Source of the DNA: Zerene cesonia | Taxonomy: Eukaryota; Arthropoda; Insecta; Lepidoptera; Pieridae | DNA length: 64,000 bases | Reading direction: 5' to 3' | Assembly: GCF_012273895.1 (NCBI RefSeq) | Contig: NC_052108.1 | Coordinates: 310,001-374,000 of the forward strand | In this document: piece by piece, positions 59,869 through 64,000 of the stretch | Layout: the number at the start of each line of letters is the position of its first letter | Position numbering within the stretch: position 1 is the stretch's first letter | Position numbers and translations under genes: made by a program | The notes under the pieces: generated by a model | Told to the model about the DNA's origin: nothing | The model's database searches: none | What the model saw: only the letters and a program-made list of their open reading frames with translations

Positions 59869-61015
59869 TTAGTCCAAGAAAATGGGTAGGGTAAATGCGA
59901 ATTTGAGATTAAAACTTGAATTTTTGATATAATTTACTTTGANNNNNNNNNNNNNNNNNNNNNNNNNNNNNNNNNNNNNNNNNNNNNNNNNNNNNNNNNN
60001 NNNNNNNNNNNNNNNNNNNNNNNNNNNNNNNNNNNNNNNNNNNNNNNNNNNNNNNNNNNNNNNNNNNNNNNNNNNNNNNNNNNNNNNNNNNNNNNNNNNN
60101 NNNNNNNNNNNNNNNNNNNNNNNNNNNNNNNNNNNNNNNNNNNNNNNNNNNNNNNNNNNNNNNNNNNNNNNNNNNNNNNNNNNNNNNNNNNNNNNNNNNN
60201 NNNNNNNNNNNNNNNNNNNNNNNNNNNNNNNNNNNNNNNNNNNNNNNNNNNNNNNNNNNNNNNNNNNNNNNNNNNNNNNNNNNNNNNNNNNNNNNNNNNN
60301 NNNNNNNNNNNNNNNNNNNNNNNNNNNNNNNNNNNNNNNNNNNNNNNNNNNNNNNNNNNNNNNNNNNNNNNNNNNNNNNNNNNNNNNNNNNNNNNNNNNN
60401 NNNNNNNNNNNNNNNNNNNNNNNNNNNNNNNNNNNNNNNNNNNNNNNNNNNNNNNNNNNNNNNNNNNNNNNNNNNNNNNNNNNNNNNNNNNNNNNNNNNN
60501 NNNNNNNNNNNNNNNNNNNNNNNNNNNNNNNNNNNNNNNNNNNNNNNNNNNNNNNNNNNNNNNNNNNNNNNNNNNNNNNNNNNNNNNNNNNNNNNNNNNN
60601 NNNNNNNNNNNNNNNNNNNNNNNNNNNNNNNNNNNNNNNNNNNNNNNNNNNNNNNNNNNNNNNNNNNNNNNNNNNNNNNNNNNNNNNNNNNNNNNNNNNN
60701 NNNNNNNNNNNNNNNNNNNNNNNNNNNNNNNNNNNNNNNNNNNNNNNNNNNNNNNNNNNNNNNNNNNNNNNNNNNNNNNNNNNNNNNNNNNNNNNNNNNN
60801 NNNNNNNNNNNNNNNNNNNNNNNNNNNNNNNNNNNNNNNNNNNNNNNNNNNNNNNNNNNNNNNNNNNNNNNNNNNNNNNNNNNNNNNNNNNNNNNNNNNN
60901 NNNNNNNNNNNNNNNNNNNNNNNNNNNNNNNNNNNNNNNNNNCACTAAATGAGCACTAAATTTTGAGATATAATTCGAGTGATTCTGCCGACTTGACCTT
61001 TCTAGCTTTACAGAC
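59869..61015. mobile_element. Repeat family B, second copy, interior lost in a 1000-N gap
   Basis: Same ends as 52682-53834. The gap here (59943-60942) eats one more base on the left and five more on the right than in the other copy, so the 1000 N are a placeholder and not a measured length. Confidence 0.6.
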
Positions 61016-61058
61016 GTAAGCGAAGTCCACGCGGGCGAAGCCGCGAGCGAAAACCTAG
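61016..61058 (+). mobile_element. Helitron-like 3' end next to family B
   Basis: GTCCACGCGGGCGAAGCCGC, then GAGCGAAAAC-CTAG|T: hairpin-forming text and a CTAG end. Confidence 0.55.
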
Positions 61059-61408
61059 TGCTGATATAGTTGGCTGATGTGCTGTATGAATATCATCCTA
61101 TAAGAACATGTAAAAACCACATATATAAAAATAATGATTATTATTATTATAATAAAAAATAAATAAGAACTTCAATCGTCATAATTACATTCCACCATGT
61201 TCAGTAACGTGCGTCAGTTTGCCCAGTTATTACTTTCCAGTTGTCAAGTCAGTGGAAATATGTAATTAATATGAAATTCAATTTTAATATCGCTGAAAAC
61301 AAACAGAAAAGGTTCGTTAGAAACCAACGTCGTGTTAACGTCTGACTGATTAATTAGTTCTTAAAAGAAGGTAATATTTTAGAAGGTAAGATAAATCTTA
61401 TAATTGCT

Positions 61409-61690
61409 ATCATCATCATCATCATCATCAGCCCATATATGTTCCCACTGCTGGGTCACAGGCCTCCTACGAGGGTTCAGGCCCTAATCCACCACGCTGG
61501 CCAAGCGCGGATTGGCAGATATCACATGTCGTCGAACTTTTGATTCTTGGACATGCCTTGCCTTGGTTTCCTCACGATATTTTCCTTCACCGTTTGAGCA
61601 GTGGTGATGTTATGCTCATGTGCAGATAAATTGAAAAAATCAATTTATTTCTTGCACGCTCGCCTGGTCTCGAACCCCGACTTAGGGACC
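61409..61690 (+). repeat. RTE-like 3' repeat with ATC array
   Basis: Best copy in the window: (ATC)n at 61408-61430, GTTCCCACTGCTGGGTCACA, CCACCACGCTGGCCAAGCGC, GGTTTCCTCACGATATTTTC and a TCTCGAACCCCGACT end. Assignment to RTE-type non-LTR elements is from memory of lepidopteran repeats. Confidence 0.65.
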
Positions 61691-64000
61691 CCGTATATTT
61701 CCCCCACCCATTCCGCTTTTTGTGTTTGTTTGTTTGTTCAATTTAGTGGAAAGTAAACTAATTTACAAATAGAAACTGATTCGCCCATTTTGAAAATACT
61801 TTCACACAGCACAAGCACAGTTCAGATTGTTTATAAGTGACCCACTTCATTATAGTTCGTAACCCGGGTCAACTCAAGTTTACTACAAGTTTTTTTACAT
61901 CATGTTACAACTATTTATATGTTGTTAGCTTAAATCTATATGTGTTGATCCACTGTTTCGTATCATTTTTCACAATAAATGTTTTCTATTCTAATCTATT
62001 CAAGCGGAGCCGGGGCATACGACTAGTCAATGCTAAGATTCAAAGTCCATTACGAGCACATCAAAATACTTAGTTACTTGAGAACATAAATATGTTCAAA
62101 CAATACTGTTATCAGATGTGTTATTATCAACGACACTTAATTTCGTATTAAGCGAATCACGCGCATCGTCACAATACTGGGAATAATTACGAAGATTTCT
62201 GAGAAATCCCGATAGCATATTGTAGCTTGTTTAATGCAGTTACAGCAACTTTCTTGCTTGCTATTTTATTTAGCGCCTATATCTTCTATCTGCACGCCCC
62301 GGTTCCGCCCGGGAAGTCGCTTATCGTAATTAATGGTTAAATCTAAATAGTGTATTATTACAGGTATTTTTACAATTGATTCACTTTATATATCTATGCG
62401 TGTGTGTCACTGAACTCCTTCTAAAAAGCTGGACCGTTTATATTATAAAAAAATATCCCCAGGAGGATTATAACCCATTCTGGGTTAGATTTAGAGAATG
62501 CGAGCGAAGACGTGGACAAAATCAAGTAAGTATATGTATAAGTATACAGTTTTAAAAATACCCTGTATTCGTTGTACCATTAAATATTTTAGAAATTAGG
62601 AACAAATGACATCGTCTAAAGATACACACACATCCAAGTAACCACATTTTCCAAATTACGATAAACTGTGAGTCCTAATTAACCACATTTTTCTCTTCTA
62701 CTATTTGATAAAACATGCTGTAACGTACAAATATATGAAATATTTATTTCTTATAAAATTATAGAGAGCAATCAGCTCCACAATCAAATATTACAATTTA
62801 TTGATATATTCTCGCAATCAAAAGAAAATTTTATCATTTCCAATCACCACACGAATTACATGAAACTTTTTATTCATACGAGAAACGTGACTTGATTGCC
62901 ACAATATTATCATTATTTTCATTACAGTCCCATTTGAATGTTATCTTTTATGCAACCCAACAAATTGCCGAGTTCTAAATAAAGGAATACATATTATTCT
63001 TTTATCATTATTAATCTATCTAAATTCATACAGCTTATTACGTATTCAAATATAAATAAAATCAAATTGTATTTTAATGCTACCTGGATACAGTGGGGTC
63101 CTGTTTTAGATTCCTCCCACTGTATACACAACAACAAAGTACAACAGACCACAAAACTTTCTAAAATAAACCTCTAAATGTATTTATTATGTTTAGTTTG
63201 TATTTTTTCACATACCCACTATATCAGGGATTCCTCTCCAAGTTTCCCTTCCCTACACACACCGTGTCGTGTAAGCCGTCAATTAATTCGAAGCATTGTT
63301 TTGACTTCAACGGTTCGTCCAAACAGACTGCGAAATGAGTACCACGGAATCAGAATAAAACAGCAAGCTATTTATTTGCACTACAGTACTGTGGGTGATG
63401 GGCTTTTAAAACATTCACATCCTAATTAAAATATGCTTATTTGCAGTATTCATATCAAATGACTTGAAATCTACCTGCACTAAGCCCAACATACATACAC
63501 CTGTAATACCTATCACTTCATTCAGACTAAAGAAATTTACCAAAATGTATGTAAAACTAAAATCACGTCATACAACGCGCGTGTTTTTCTAGAAAACTAT
63601 TTATTTATAGGAATGATTAAATTTTGCCGTTTACAACATCACCTATAAATATGAATACACACACACACACACATTACAATGACAATATTGTGGTTCACAT
63701 GACATGCACTATGCACAATATTTGCATATGATTGTACAATAATTACAACATAGCGTTCTCCATCTTCGCCGGCGTTTTAAACCTTCTTCTGATTACAATC
63801 GAATGCATAACATCAATCATTCAACATATCTTAGCCATCCGCTGTTACTAGAGAAATATGTAGCTAGCTAGATAAAGCTGCACTACGTTTTGCTGCTACC
63901 AAAATAAACCCACTGGTGTATATAAACACATACTAATTACGAATATTATTAAAACGTGTACCATAAAATTAAATGAACAGGTTCACGCAGCCTTAAACAA
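61691..64000. other. No gene seen
   Basis: AT-rich. A diverged Helitron-like scrap lies near 61730-62030 (ending ACGACTAGT), and (AC)n at 63657-63673. If the MGQAFG gene is real, this is still its intron. Confidence 0.4.

Overview
This is a eukaryotic, AT-rich, intron- and repeat-dominated window. The repeats point to a moth or butterfly (Lepidoptera): many short Helitron-like elements with TC...CTAG ends inserted between A and T, whose internal text is typical of lepidopteran genomes, plus mariner ends, A-tailed SINE-like copies and RTE-like fragments. There are no operons, rRNA genes, CRISPR arrays or bacterial features. Five runs of N occur: one of 222 bases and four of exactly 1000.

Genes. 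(1) Minus strand, left end: two internal exons of a ZNRF-type E3 ubiquitin ligase (2563-2658, C2HC zinc finger; 2053-2158, first half of the RING). Splice sites and phases join them cleanly. The last exon is not in the window and should lie to the left. A GC-rich first coding exon at 14609-14702 (minus) has the right phase and orientation to be its 5' exon, but that link is inference. (2) Plus strand, 6575-7848: a complete two-exon gene for a small secreted, cysteine-rich protein with a threonine-rich linker. It lies antisense inside the proposed ZNRF intron. (3) Plus strand, 57376-57439: a likely first coding exon (starting MGQAFG) of an unrecognised gene running off the right edge. Several weaker candidate exons are listed with low confidence.

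Repeats. From about 31.9 to 52.4 kb Helitron-like copies are dense. Two 1000-N gaps lie inside mariner-like elements with intact ends and TA duplications. Two more lie inside copies of a second, unnamed family. The most unusual objects are three palindromic (foldback) insertions with 12-13 bp target duplications. One has a 74-bp perfect inverted repeat. Another has 56-bp arms carrying a tRNA-like T-arm with a perfect pol III B box, and is inserted inside a Helitron. No defence, biosynthetic or other multi-gene system is visible. Most of the window reads as intron or intergenic DNA.
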